64,000 nt of DNA, from positions 1 through 64,000 of the forward strand of contig NZ_JAOZVW010000040.1 in NCBI RefSeq assembly GCF_025869345.1, given 5' to 3'. The notes below the pieces were generated by a model. That model saw only the letters and a list, made by a program, of their open reading frames with translations, was not told the DNA's origin and made no database searches. Source of the stretch: Sphingopyxis sp. (GTDB taxonomy: Bacteria; Pseudomonadota; Alphaproteobacteria; Sphingomonadales; Sphingomonadaceae). Each line of letters begins with the position of its first letter. Position 1 is the first letter of the stretch. This document shows, in pieces, positions 45,223 to 53,819 of this stretch. The position numbers and the translations under genes are program-made.

Positions 45223-45882
45223 TCAGCGGATGGCGATGAGATCGTCGTAGCTGTGCGCAACCCGATGGACGCCGACCTCGCGGAGCTTCGCGCCGTGCGC
45301 CGTCCGGTCGAGGATATGCCCAGCCCCGCAGAAACCGATCACCGTCATCCCCGCCGCGAGCGCCGCGCGGGCGCCGATCGGCGAATCCTCGATCGCCAAA
45401 CAGGCGGCAGGATCGAGGCCGAGCCCCTTCGCCGCGGCGAGGTAGATGTCGGGGTGCGGCTTGCCGCGTTCCCAGCCATCGGCGCTGTAGACATGCCGCC
45501 CGAAATGATGCGCGAGCCCGAAGCGGTCGAGCGACGCCGCGATATAGGCGGGGCTGCTCGACGACGCGATCGCGCGCGGCCGGTCGCCGAGCGTATCGAG
45601 AAACGCCGGTGCGCCGGGGACGGGCGCAAACCCCTCCGCGAAACGGATTTGCGCCCGCGCGCGATGCTGCTCGCGAAAATCGGCGGGCAGCGGGCGCCCG
45701 AAGCGGGCGACGATGCGCCGCTCGGTCTCCTGCCAATTATGCCCGCAATAATCGCGCAGGCACTCCTCATAGGTCGTGGACAGCCCGATCGCGGTCAGGC
45801 TTTCGGCGAGCGTCCGGTTCGCGCGGACCTCGCTGTCGGCGATGACGCCGTCGAAATCGAAGATGATGGCGGCGGGGGGCAT
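45223..45882 (-). CDS. HAD-superfamily phosphatase, beta-phosphoglucomutase-like
   Basis: A 219-residue HAD hydrolase. Motif I is IIFDFDGVIADSE, motif II is IASSSSPAYI, motif III the lysine of RGKPHPDIYL, motif IV LAIEDSPIGARAALAAGM. The helical cap between motifs I and II is the C1 type. The start overlaps the stop of the upstream gene (TGATG), so it ends the glmS operon. A sugar phosphate substrate is likely but unproven. Confidence 0.92.
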   Translation of the reverse strand: MPPAAIIFDFDGVIADSEVRANRTLAESLTAIGLSTTYEECLRDYCGHNWQETERRIVARFGRPLPADFREQHRARAQIRFAEGFAPVPGAPAFLDTLGDRPRAIASSSSPAYIAASLDRFGLAHHFGRHVYSADGWERGKPHPDIYLAAAKGLGLDPAACLAIEDSPIGARAALAAGMTVIGFCGAGHILDRTAHGAKLREVGVHRVAHSYDDLIAIR

Positions 45883-46487
45883 CAGAGCCGCCTATCGAGG
45901 AAATCGAACAGCTCGCCCGCCCATTTCCGGCGCTGCTCGATAAGGGCAAGATAGGCTTCGGGTCGCCATGCCTGCAGATCGGCAATGACGTCCGCCAACG
46001 CCACGATATCGTCAAGGCCCGTTTCCGCCAGCGTGCTTGCACGGCCGCCGGCATCGACAGCGCCCCAGATCAGGATGGCGCCGTCAACGGGCTGCGCCAC
46101 GCCCTTCAGCGTCACATGTAGGCGCTCGCCCCGCGCCGCAGCGAGAAAAGCGGCGAAGGCTGGTTTGCGATGGTGGTCGAGCTGCCGTGGCTCGGTCAGG
46201 GTCAGATAGCGATAGCCTTGATACTCGATCTCGCATTTCTGTTCGACGACGTGAAGTCGCCCGGTACGCCGGTCGCGAAAAAGGAAATCGAGCGTGTGCC
46301 GCTTTCCGTCATGATGCACCGTCGGCCGCCCCAAATTCTCATAGGGTGCGCGAATATCCCGACACCAGAGATCGACCAGCGTTTCGGAAAAAATGCCGAA
46401 CAGTCGCGCGAGATATTTGCCACGCGCCGCCTCGGCGTCGCTCTGGCGAAACACCGCCTGAAAGGGAAGCGCAGCTTCCGCGCTCAC
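45882..46487 (-). CDS. Hypothetical protein, possible PD-(D/E)XK nuclease fold
   Basis: A 201-residue protein starting at a GTG that overlaps the glmS stop (GTGA). The central part, HTLDFLFRDRRTGRLHVVEQKCE, has the D-X(14-15)-E-x-K arrangement of PD-(D/E)XK nucleases, followed by a helix with KPAFAAFLAAARGE. The C-terminal half predicts alpha/beta structure. I do not recognise the family; the nuclease idea rests on this motif only. It lies between glmS and a HAD phosphatase and overlaps both, so it is tightly coupled to them. Confidence 0.7.
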   Translation of the reverse strand: MSAEAALPFQAVFRQSDAEAARGKYLARLFGIFSETLVDLWCRDIRAPYENLGRPTVHHDGKRHTLDFLFRDRRTGRLHVVEQKCEIEYQGYRYLTLTEPRQLDHHRKPAFAAFLAAARGERLHVTLKGVAQPVDGAILIWGAVDAGGRASTLAETGLDDIVALADVIADLQAWRPEAYLALIEQRRKWAGELFDFLDRRL

Positions 46488-48307
46488 TCCACCGTCACCG
46501 ACTTGGCGAGGTTGCGCGGCTGGTCGACATCGGTGCCCTTGGCCACCGCGACATGATAGGCGAGCAACTGAACCGGCACCGCATAGACCAGCGGGGCGAT
46601 CAGCGGGTGGACCTTGGGCATCTCGATCGTCGCCATGCAGCCGTCGCCCGCTTCGGCGAGCCCCTCGGCATCGCTGATCAGCACCACTTTGCCGCCGCGC
46701 GCCATCACCTCCTGCATGTTGCTGACGGTTTTTTCGAACAGCGGGCCGCTCGGCGCGAGGACAATCACCGGAACCGCTTCGTCGATCAGCGCGATCGGGC
46801 CGTGCTTCATTTCGCCCGAGGCATAGCCTTCGGCGTGGATGTAGCTGATTTCCTTGAGCTTCAGCGCGCCCTCGAGCGCGAGCGGATAATCGGGTCCGCG
46901 GCCGAGGTAGAGCACGTCGCGCGCCGGGGCGACGAGGTGCGCCATCTTCGCAATCTCCTCGTCGTGCGACAGCGCGGCGTTGAGCGCGGCGGGCGCCTCG
47001 ATCAGGTGGCGGACGATTTCGCGCTCCTCGGCCTCGCTGAGCTTGCCCTTCTTGAGCGCGAGATGCGCGGCGAGCGCGGCGAGCACCGCGAGCTGGCAGG
47101 TGAAGGCCTTGGTCGAGGCGACGCCGATCTCCGGCCCCGCATGGGTCGGAAGCAGCAGGTCGGCCTCGCGCGCCATGCTGCTGGTCGGCACGTTGACGAC
47201 GACCGCGATCGTCTGCCCGTTCGCCTTGCAATGACGCAGCGCCGCAAGCGTATCGGCGGTCTCGCCCGACTGCGAGATGAAGAGCGCGAGCCCGCCCGGC
47301 TGGAGCACCGGGTCGCGATAGCGGAATTCCGACGCGACATCGATGTCGACGGGGACGCGCGCGAAGGTCTCGAACCAATATTTGGCGACCATGCCGGCGT
47401 AGAAGCTGGTGCCGCAGGCGACGATGGTGATGCGCTCGATCTTGCTCAGATCGAAATCCATCTGCGGCAGCGCGACCGTCTGTTCGAGCGGGCGGATGTA
47501 GGAAGAGAGCGTCTGCGCAACCACCGTCGGCTGCTCGAAAATCTCCTTTTGCATGAAATGGCGGTAATTGCCCTTCTCGACCGCCGCCGCGGTGACACCC
47601 GACGTCGTAACGACACGCTCTACGGGATTATTTTCTCTATCGAAAATCTTCGCGCCGTCGCGGGTGATGACAACCCAGTCGCCCTCCTCCAGATAGGCGA
47701 TCTTCTGCGTCAGCGGCGCGAGTGCAAGCGCGTCGGAACCGAGATAGGTCTCCCCATCGCCGTAACCGACGACGAGCGGCGAGCCGAGACGCGCGCCGAT
47801 CAGCAGGTCGGGATGCTGGCGAAACGCGATGGCAAGCGCGAAGGCACCGCGAAGCTGCGGCAGCACCGCCTTGACCGCGTCCGCGGGCGACTGACCCGCC
47901 TCGACCTGTTCGGAGACGAGGTGCGCGACGACCTCGGTATCGGTCTCGCTCTCGAAGCTGCGGCCGCGCGCCTGCAAGGCTTCGCGCAGCGGCTTGAAAT
48001 TTTCGATGATTCCGTTGTGAACCAGCGCAATCTCGCCGGTCGCGTGCGGGTGTGCGTTGCTCGTCGTCGGCGCGCCGTGCGTCGCCCAGCGGGTGTGCGC
48101 GATGCCGACGGTGCCGGGCGCGGGATTGCCCGCGAGCTCCTTGACGAGATTGTTCAGCTTCCCCTCGGCACGGCGACGGATGAGCCGGCCGCCGTCGACC
48201 GTGCAGACACCCGCCGAGTCATAGCCGCGATATTCCATGCGCCGAAGCCCGTCGACGAGGCGATCCACGACCTGGGTCTTGCCGATAATTCCGATGATTC
48301 CGCACAT
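46484..48307 (-). CDS. glmS: Glutamine-fructose-6-phosphate aminotransferase
   Basis: A 607-residue enzyme making glucosamine 6-phosphate for cell wall and lipopolysaccharide. The start MCGIIGIIG exposes the N-terminal catalytic cysteine of the glutaminase domain; RMEYRGYDSAGV and HTRWATHGAP follow. Two SIS domains come after residue 280 (ACGTSFYAGMVAKYWFE, SQSGETADTLAALR, RGPDYPLALEGALKLKEISY) and the end is PRNLAKSVTVE. Length is exactly typical. It starts 16 bases after the toxin gene, so its promoter lies in or before the toxin-antitoxin genes, or it is read from glmU. Confidence 0.98.
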   Translation of the reverse strand: MCGIIGIIGKTQVVDRLVDGLRRMEYRGYDSAGVCTVDGGRLIRRRAEGKLNNLVKELAGNPAPGTVGIAHTRWATHGAPTTSNAHPHATGEIALVHNGIIENFKPLREALQARGRSFESETDTEVVAHLVSEQVEAGQSPADAVKAVLPQLRGAFALAIAFRQHPDLLIGARLGSPLVVGYGDGETYLGSDALALAPLTQKIAYLEEGDWVVITRDGAKIFDRENNPVERVVTTSGVTAAAVEKGNYRHFMQKEIFEQPTVVAQTLSSYIRPLEQTVALPQMDFDLSKIERITIVACGTSFYAGMVAKYWFETFARVPVDIDVASEFRYRDPVLQPGGLALFISQSGETADTLAALRHCKANGQTIAVVVNVPTSSMAREADLLLPTHAGPEIGVASTKAFTCQLAVLAALAAHLALKKGKLSEAEEREIVRHLIEAPAALNAALSHDEEIAKMAHLVAPARDVLYLGRGPDYPLALEGALKLKEISYIHAEGYASGEMKHGPIALIDEAVPVIVLAPSGPLFEKTVSNMQEVMARGGKVVLISDAEGLAEAGDGCMATIEMPKVHPLIAPLVYAVPVQLLAYHVAVAKGTDVDQPRNLAKSVTVE

Positions 48308-48323
48308 AGTTGGCTGGCTTTCT

Positions 48324-48689
48324 TCAGAGTATGTAGGGGACACGGATGCCCGGCATATTGGCTGGGAAATCCTTGGTATTGCGTGTAATCAGGATCGCCC
48401 CGTTCACTTGCGCAGTGGCGAGGATATAGGCGTCCATCAGCTTCATCCGGGACCGAAAGCGGATATCGGCGGCCGCCAGTGAAATTCTGGGGTCGATTTC
48501 CACCACCTCGAATGGCGCGATCAACTGCTTGATCACGTCACGCTTTTCGAGCGGTTCGCCGGCCAGAATTTCCGTCCACACGATCCGGCTGATCCGGTGA
48601 CGCCTGTAGCGGGAAATCTCGGCGATGGCAGGGGCTCTATCCCACAACCAGTCGATCAGGATATTTGTATCGAAAAAGGGGTCCGACAC
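48324..48689 (-). CDS. vapC: PIN-domain toxin, VapC type
   Basis: A 121-residue PIN ribonuclease. The acidic residues that bind metal are D7 in FFDTNILIDW, E in WTEILAGEP, D in KLMDAYILATA and a final D in RNTKDFP. The partner antitoxin gene lies directly upstream with a 3-base gap. The GTG start is right after the antitoxin stop. VapC toxins cleave tRNA or rRNA when the antitoxin is degraded. Confidence 0.94.
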   Translation of the reverse strand: MSDPFFDTNILIDWLWDRAPAIAEISRYRRHRISRIVWTEILAGEPLEKRDVIKQLIAPFEVVEIDPRISLAAADIRFRSRMKLMDAYILATAQVNGAILITRNTKDFPANMPGIRVPYIL

Positions 48690-48692
48690 CGC

Positions 48693-48938
48693 TCAGATAT
48701 CTTCGTATGGGCGGCGATCTTCGCGCATGGCGCGCTGATATTCGACGGCATCGCCAATATCGTCGCGCCCCTTCCAATAGCCCGCCCCCCGCATGATCCA
48801 GTCCTTGCTGTTGTCGTTCTGAGCGAGATACAGCTTCACCGCATCGCGGATCGCCGCCGCGCGCGAGCGCTTGGACTTCGCCGCCAGCGCGTCGAGCTTT
48901 TCGATGTCCTCGTCGGGAATGTCGGTCAGGATTCGCAT
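48693..48938 (-). CDS. Ribbon-helix-helix antitoxin, VapB-like
   Basis: An 81-residue protein. The N-terminal RILTDIPDEDIEKLDALAAK with SRAAAIRDAVKLYLAQ is a CopG/MetJ-type ribbon-helix-helix DNA-binding domain. The C-terminal tail (WKGRDDIGDAVEYQRAMRED) should wrap and inhibit the toxin. The start was set at MRILTDIP; an ATG six codons earlier lies in the operator palindrome. It probably represses its own operon through that palindrome. Confidence 0.88.
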   Translation of the reverse strand: MRILTDIPDEDIEKLDALAAKSKRSRAAAIRDAVKLYLAQNDNSKDWIMRGAGYWKGRDDIGDAVEYQRAMREDRRPYEDI

Positions 48939-48947
48939 TTGATATAC

Positions 48948-48968
48948 TGATATCATATCATGATATCA
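48948..48968. promoter_or_regulatory. Operator palindrome of the toxin-antitoxin pair
   Basis: Arms TGATATCAT and ATGATATCA with the centre ATC. It lies 10 bases before the antitoxin start in a markedly AT-rich patch. Ribbon-helix-helix antitoxins usually bind such dyads at their own promoter. Confidence 0.8.
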
Positions 48969-48970
48969 TG

Positions 48971-49435
48971 TCAATCGAAGAGCTTCCGATAGACGAGAAA
49001 GCCCGGCTTCTCGGCGATCCGGTCATAGAGTTTCATCGCGGTCGCGTTCGTTTCGTGCGTCTGCCAATAGACGCGCGACAACCCCTGCGTGCGTGCCGCG
49101 GCATAGACCGCCTCGATCAACGCGCGGCCGACGCCCTTTCCGCGCGCATCGGCCGTGGTGAACAGGTCCTGCAAATAGAGCGACGGCAGCAACGCCGTGG
49201 TGCTCCGGTGGAGCAGATAGTGGGTGAGGCCCAGGAGCGCGCCGTCCTGCTCGGCGACGAGCGCGAACATCGGCTCATAGGGATCGAAGAAGCGCTCCCA
49301 TGTCGCGGCGGTGATTTCGGGCGCCAGCGCAGCCGCGCCGATGCGCCCGTAAAAGGCGTTATAGCCGTCCCAGAGCGGCAGCCAGCGGTCGTAATCGGCG
49401 CGCCGGACGGGCCGGACGATCACCCCGCCGGCCAC
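48971..49435 (-). CDS. GNAT family N-acetyltransferase
   Basis: A 154-residue acetyl-CoA-dependent acetyltransferase. The acetyl-CoA-binding motif is FTTADARGKGVGRALIEA (R-G-x-G-x-G/A pattern), and the C-terminal VYWQTHETNATAMKLYDRIAE is typical. It begins with GTG one base after the stop of the preceding gene, so it is in the glmU operon. The substrate is unknown. Confidence 0.9.
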   Translation of the reverse strand: MAGGVIVRPVRRADYDRWLPLWDGYNAFYGRIGAAALAPEITAATWERFFDPYEPMFALVAEQDGALLGLTHYLLHRSTTALLPSLYLQDLFTTADARGKGVGRALIEAVYAAARTQGLSRVYWQTHETNATAMKLYDRIAEKPGFLVYRKLFD

Positions 49436-49436
49436 G

Positions 49437-49751
49437 TTAGGCGCGCCCGAAATTGCGGTCGACGAAGGTCATCGCGAATTGCGCGGGGTCGGCGGGGCGG
49501 CCGTTGCCGGCCTCGAACCGCAGCTTGCCCTCCTCCCAGATCTTGCGGATCTGCGCGGGCAATTCGGGCGCGAATTTCATCTGCTTCACGACGATCTCGG
49601 TCCAGCTTCCGGTCTGCCCCAGGCTCTGGCGCAGCGTCGGCTCCATCGCCACACAATAGGCCCGCGTGGGCTCGTCGAGATGGCCGATCGCGTTCAGCAC
49701 CCAGGCGTCGACATAGCGCAGGAAGGGCTTGTCGTCGTAGCGGTCGCTCAT
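49437..49751 (-). CDS. Conserved small hypothetical protein overlapping glmU
   Basis: A 104-residue soluble protein, MSDRYDDKPFLRYVDAWVLN, predicted mostly helical, with a W-E-E-G-K-L-R-F segment near the middle. The start overlaps the glmU stop (ATGA). No known domain is recognised. Its strict coupling to glmU and the next GNAT gene suggests a fixed stoichiometry or at least shared regulation. Confidence 0.8.
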   Translation of the reverse strand: MSDRYDDKPFLRYVDAWVLNAIGHLDEPTRAYCVAMEPTLRQSLGQTGSWTEIVVKQMKFAPELPAQIRKIWEEGKLRFEAGNGRPADPAQFAMTFVDRNFGRA

Positions 49752-51103
49752 TTCTTCGCCTCCGCCGCCTTCTTCCTGCGCATCGCGTCGTGGAAGCGGT
49801 CGGCCCAGCCGGGTTTCACCGACTGTTCGGCGCGGACGAGGCGAAGCTCGCCGTCCATCACGTCGGCGGTCACCGTGCTCCCCGCGCCGACGATCGCGTC
49901 GCGGCCGATCTTCACCGGCGCGACGAGCGCGCTGTTCGACCCGATGAAGGCATGGTCGCCGATCTCGGTCCTGTATTTGAAATAGCCGTCGTAATTGCAG
50001 GTGATCGTCCCCGCGCCGATATTCGCCCCCGCGCCGACGCTGACGTCGCCCAGATAGGTGAGGTGGTTGGCCTTGGCACCCTTGCCGAGCACCGCTTTCT
50101 TCGTCTCGACGAAATTGCCGATCTTCGCTTTCTCGCCCAGCACGGTGCCGGGGCGGAGGCGCGCGAAGGGACCGACCTCGCAGCCCTCGCCGATCGTCGC
50201 GCCCTCGATATGGCAGTTGGCGCGGATCGTCACCTTGTCGGCGACTTTCACGCCGGGGCCGAAGAAGACGTTGGGTTCGATCGTCACGTCGCGGCCGATT
50301 TCGGTGTCCCACGAGAACCAGACGGTGTCGGGTGCGCGCAGCGACGCCCCGCCCGCCATCGCTTCTTCGCGCTTGAACGCCTGCCATTGCGCTTCGGCGG
50401 CAGCGAGTTCGGCGCGGCTGTTGATGCCGGCAACCTCGTGGGCATCGGTCTCGATCGCCGCGACGCGCGCGCCTTCGGCGATCGCGCCGGTCGCGACGTC
50501 GGGCAGATAATATTCGCCCTGCGCATTGTCGTTGCCGACCGCGTCCAGCAGGCGCCACATGTCGGACGCGCCCGCGACGATGACGCCCGAATTGCACAGA
50601 TCGACCGCGCGCTCCCCGGCGCTGGCGTCCTTATATTCGACCATCTTGCGGACCGTCCCGTCGGCGTCGGCGATGATCCGGCCATAGGCGCCGGCATCCG
50701 CCGGGCGAAAGCCCAACACCGCGACGCGGGCGCCCGAATCGAGCGCCGCGCACAGCCGCCGGACGGTATCGGCGGTCAGCATCGGGCAGTCGCCGAAGCA
50801 GACGAGAATCACGCCCTCGAACCCGGCCAGCGCCTCGCGCGCCTGAAGCGCCGCGTGCGCGGTGCCCAATTGCGGCTCCTGAACCGCGGTGACCGCGCCG
50901 GTTCCGGCGAGCGCCACCTCAACCTGATCGCGCTTGTCGCCGACGACGACGACCGTGGCCGCCGGCGCCAGCGCGGCGAAGCTGTCCATCAGGTGGAGCA
51001 GCATCGGCCGCCCGGCGATCGGGTGCAGCACTTTGTGGAGGCCGGACTTCATGCGGGTGCCCTTGCCCGCGGCAAGGATGATGGCGGCGATCTGCTGGGT
51101 CAT
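49748..51103 (-). CDS. glmU: Bifunctional GlcN-1-P acetyltransferase / GlcNAc-1-P uridyltransferase
   Basis: A 451-residue enzyme that makes UDP-GlcNAc. The N-terminal uridyltransferase has the LAAGKGTRMKSGLHKVLHP motif and CFGDCPMLT. The C-terminal left-handed beta-helix (hexapeptide repeats GATIGEGCEVGPFARLRPG, GAGANIGAGTITCNYDGYFK) carries the acetyltransferase site. The start was set at MTQQIAAII. glmS lies further down the same strand, with four genes between, so the hexosamine pathway is grouped here. It is divergent from the gph gene with a 47-base gap. Confidence 0.98.
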   Translation of the reverse strand: MTQQIAAIILAAGKGTRMKSGLHKVLHPIAGRPMLLHLMDSFAALAPAATVVVVGDKRDQVEVALAGTGAVTAVQEPQLGTAHAALQAREALAGFEGVILVCFGDCPMLTADTVRRLCAALDSGARVAVLGFRPADAGAYGRIIADADGTVRKMVEYKDASAGERAVDLCNSGVIVAGASDMWRLLDAVGNDNAQGEYYLPDVATGAIAEGARVAAIETDAHEVAGINSRAELAAAEAQWQAFKREEAMAGGASLRAPDTVWFSWDTEIGRDVTIEPNVFFGPGVKVADKVTIRANCHIEGATIGEGCEVGPFARLRPGTVLGEKAKIGNFVETKKAVLGKGAKANHLTYLGDVSVGAGANIGAGTITCNYDGYFKYRTEIGDHAFIGSNSALVAPVKIGRDAIVGAGSTVTADVMDGELRLVRAEQSVKPGWADRFHDAMRRKKAAEAKK

Positions 51104-51150
51104 TCGCGCGCCATGCCAGCAAATCATTGCGGATTCCAGCACATCACGCC

Positions 51151-51831
51151 ATGCCGACCGATATGAGCGATTTCCCCTTCCGCGTCGTCGGCTTCGACCT
51201 TGACGGCACCCTCGTCGACACCGCCGCCGACCTGACCGCCGCCGTGAACCATGCCCTGTCGCTGATCGACCGCGCGCCGCTGAGCGAAGCCGAGGTCCGG
51301 CCGATGATCGGGCTCGGCGCGAAGCATATGCTCGAACAGGGGCTCCGCGCGACCGGCGGCGCGGAGGAGGGTGTCGTCGAGCGGCTCTATCCCGATCTGC
51401 TGCGCCATTATGAAGCGCATATCGCCGTGCACAGCCGGCCTTTTCCCGGCCTGACCGCCGCGCTCGACCGGCTCGACGCACTCGGCGTCCGCACCGCGGT
51501 CGCGACCAACAAAGCCGAGGGGATGGCGCGAAAGCTGCTCGGCGAGTTGGGTCTCGCCGACCGCATGGCGGCGATTATCGGCGGTGACACGCTGGGGCCC
51601 GGCAACCGCAAGCCCTCCCCCGCCCCGATCCTGGCGATGATCGCGCAGAGCGGCGGCGGCCGCACCGCCTTCGTCGGCGACAGCATCTACGACGTCATGG
51701 CGGCGCGCGCCGCGGCGACGCCGAGCATCGTCGTCGGCTTCGGCTTCCTCGACCGGCCGGCCGAGGAGCTGGGCGCCGATCATGTCATCGACCATTATGA
51801 CGAACTGGTGCCGCTGCTCGCGGGGCTTTAG
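51151..51831 (+). CDS. gph: Phosphoglycolate phosphatase
   Basis: A 226-residue HAD phosphatase. Motif I VGFDLDGTLVDTAADLTAAVN, motif II AVATNKAEGMA, motif III lysine in NRKPSPAPI, motif IV FVGDSIYDVMAARAA. The DTAADLTAA segment after motif I is usual in Gph. It removes phosphate from 2-phosphoglycolate arising from DNA repair or oxygenation. The start may be this ATG or one four codons later; neither has a clear ribosome-binding site. Confidence 0.9.
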   Translation: MPTDMSDFPFRVVGFDLDGTLVDTAADLTAAVNHALSLIDRAPLSEAEVRPMIGLGAKHMLEQGLRATGGAEEGVVERLYPDLLRHYEAHIAVHSRPFPGLTAALDRLDALGVRTAVATNKAEGMARKLLGELGLADRMAAIIGGDTLGPGNRKPSPAPILAMIAQSGGGRTAFVGDSIYDVMAARAAATPSIVVGFGFLDRPAEELGADHVIDHYDELVPLLAGL

Positions 51832-51840
51832 AGCCAGGAT

Positions 51841-51922
51841 CGTCATTGCGAGCGAAGCGAAGCAATCCAGAGCGGTTTACACTACTCTGGATTGCCGCGT
51901 CGCTTCGCTCCTCGCAATGACG
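51841..51922. repeat. Palindromic intergenic repeat, family B
   Basis: Starts CGTCATTGCGAGCGAAGCGA nine bases after the gph stop and ends CTCCTCGCAATGACG. It contains AAGCAATCCAGAGCGGTTTA and CTCTGGATTGCCGCG. It lies between the convergent gph and nucleotidyltransferase genes. Confidence 0.93.
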
Positions 51923-51942
51923 ATTCTTGCTCGCGTCCGATT

Positions 51943-52956
51943 TCAACGCTTCCGCCACTTGGTCCACAAATGCCGCGACAGCATCAGCGGCGGCATCCGC
52001 AGCCAGTGCGAACGGATGTAGAAGGCCTGCTGGAGCGCGAAATGCGTCGCATGGCCCCAATCGTCGCGCGCGAGCAGGCGGCGCTTGAACCATAGGTCGG
52101 CGGGGTCGTGCCTGTCCCATCCCGAAGGCAGCGCCGAACCGTAAAGGTCGCGCGCCAGCCTCGCCGCCCGATGCACCGGCGCGTGGAGGCCGTGCCGGTC
52201 GGCGCGGGCATCGAGCTTGCCCCAGAAACCGGGATCGGCCGCGGCGAAATCGCGCGTCAGGGAATGAAAATCCCACAAATTGCGAAGCCCGCCCTGCAGA
52301 TCGCCATCGGCGAGCAGATGCGCGGCGCAGTGACAGGCCATGTCGGTCGGGCACAGCACCGCAAAGCCGTTTTCGGTCGTCACCGCATCGCTGACGAGCG
52401 ACAGGGCATCGGGCGCGATGCGGTGGGTCTGGGGCAGAATCGTGTGATGCACGTCGATCATCCGGTCGCGCGCCTTGTGGATCAGCGGCGGCAGTTCGTG
52501 CATATGCTCGCGGTAATAGGCGTCGTCATAGGGGTCGGACTTGACCCACTCCCACCCCGCCTCGAGCAGTTCATTCTCGGCGCGGCCGATGTCGCTGACG
52601 AGGACGAGAATGTCGAGGTCGCCGATCTGCCGCCCCTCAGCGCAGGAGAGGCCTGCGGCGGCATAGGCGGTGCCTTTGAGCAGCACGAACTCGATCCGCT
52701 CGCTCGCCAGCGCGCGGCGCGCCATTTCGGCTTCCCACATGGATTGGGCCTGCGCGACCGCCGCCGCCGCGCGCTGATCGGCGAACAACGCGGCGACGGC
52801 AGGCGGCAGCGCCGCACCTTCGAGCCGGTGCGCGAGCGTCGCCAGCATCGCCTCGGCGCGCGCGACCGAGATCACGCCATCCCATTCGCGCGGCGCCAGC
52901 GCCGCCGCCTCGCGCCGCCCGGCGAGCAGATCGACGAGGGTGCGGATGGCGCTCAC
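51943..52956 (-). CDS. Nucleotidyltransferase family protein (NTP_transf_5-like)
   Basis: A 337-residue protein of the NTP_transf_5 family. The nucleotidyltransferase core has VLLKGTAYAAAG and the metal-binding GRQIGDLDILVLV with the D-x-D pair; further acidic residues follow near YDDAYYREH. The C-terminal third is helical. The GTG start overlaps the stop of the kinase-like gene (GTGA). In other proteobacteria such proteins accompany HprK-related kinases and PqqD-like proteins, as here. Its substrate is unknown. Confidence 0.88.
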   Translation of the reverse strand: MSAIRTLVDLLAGRREAAALAPREWDGVISVARAEAMLATLAHRLEGAALPPAVAALFADQRAAAAVAQAQSMWEAEMARRALASERIEFVLLKGTAYAAAGLSCAEGRQIGDLDILVLVSDIGRAENELLEAGWEWVKSDPYDDAYYREHMHELPPLIHKARDRMIDVHHTILPQTHRIAPDALSLVSDAVTTENGFAVLCPTDMACHCAAHLLADGDLQGGLRNLWDFHSLTRDFAAADPGFWGKLDARADRHGLHAPVHRAARLARDLYGSALPSGWDRHDPADLWFKRRLLARDDWGHATHFALQQAFYIRSHWLRMPPLMLSRHLWTKWRKR

Positions 52957-53819
52957 CGGACCGCCTCGGCGAAAAGCTGCTCGACCAGCGCCAGGCCGGT
53001 CGTGCTGTCGGGGTAGGAGATGCCAAACGCCGGCGTCTCGCGCACCAGCCGCGTCAGCGCGGCAAAACCCGGTTCGCCGAGCGCGACATAGTTGGTCGAG
53101 GCTTCGGTCAGGCGCACGAAGGCCTCGCCCTCGCCCATCGGCTCGATCGCCGCTTCGCCGCCGAAGCGCGGAAAGAGCAGCAGCGCCGGGCGCGCGGGCT
53201 CGTGCATCGCGGCGATGGCGTCGGCGCGCGGGATCAGGTGGCGGATGTCGCCCTTCGGCGTTCCCGCCAGCAAGGGGCCAAGGCGTGCGGTATCGACCCG
53301 CGCCGCAACCTCGGCGATCGCCGCATTCTTGAGGCTGACCGCGCGCGGGAACGCCAGCGCGTCGCCGCCCGCCGGGTCGATCAGCGTGAATTCGTCGCCC
53401 ATCAGCCGCCAGCCATCCTCGCCGAGCAGCGCCGCCAGCGTCGACTTGCCCGATCCCGACTCGCCCGACATGATGACGGCGCGTCCGTCGCGCGCGACCG
53501 CGCTCGCGTGAAGCAGCAGATGCCGCCGCCAGCCGAGCGCAACCTGCAAATTCATCCCCATCTCGGCGGCGAGCAGCCCCATCGACAGCGGCAGCGGCAA
53601 CGCATCGGGAATCACGAAATCGCCGCCGATCTGCACCGAGGGGCGCAGCCAGCGCCGCCACGGGCGCGCCGCGAACAGCCGCACGGTCGCGTCGGCGGGA
53701 CGGGTATCGTCCCGCGGATAGCCCGCATAGAGCCGGTCGAGCACCGCGACCGGCGCGCGCCAGTCGCTGCCGATGCGAAACTGGACCGGACCGACCGCGA
53801 TGCGCGTGCTGTGCCTCAC
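52953..53819 (-). CDS. HprK-related kinase A
   Basis: A 288-residue protein with the core of HPr kinase. The P-loop is GESGSGKST (residues 119-127), preceded by LLLHASAVARDG, with GDEFTLID at the place of the second motif. The second half has alternating strands and helices and no HPr partner is encoded nearby. It resembles the family named HprK-related kinase A in the HPr-rel-A system. The start is a GTG that overlaps the PqqD-like stop. Whether it phosphorylates a protein is unproven. Confidence 0.88.
   Translation of the reverse strand: MRHSTRIAVGPVQFRIGSDWRAPVAVLDRLYAGYPRDDTRPADATVRLFAARPWRRWLRPSVQIGGDFVIPDALPLPLSMGLLAAEMGMNLQVALGWRRHLLLHASAVARDGRAVIMSGESGSGKSTLAALLGEDGWRLMGDEFTLIDPAGGDALAFPRAVSLKNAAIAEVAARVDTARLGPLLAGTPKGDIRHLIPRADAIAAMHEPARPALLLFPRFGGEAAIEPMGEGEAFVRLTEASTNYVALGEPGFAALTRLVRETPAFGISYPDSTTGLALVEQLFAEAVR

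Noticed and set aside
45882-47378. A 498-codon minus-strand frame joining part of the glmS region to the downstream hypothetical gene
   Set aside because: The first 60 percent is glmS in another frame. The real gene starts at the GTG overlapping the glmS stop.
46037-51166. Long plus-strand frames opposite glmS and glmU
   Set aside because: They mirror well-supported essential genes and show no domain.
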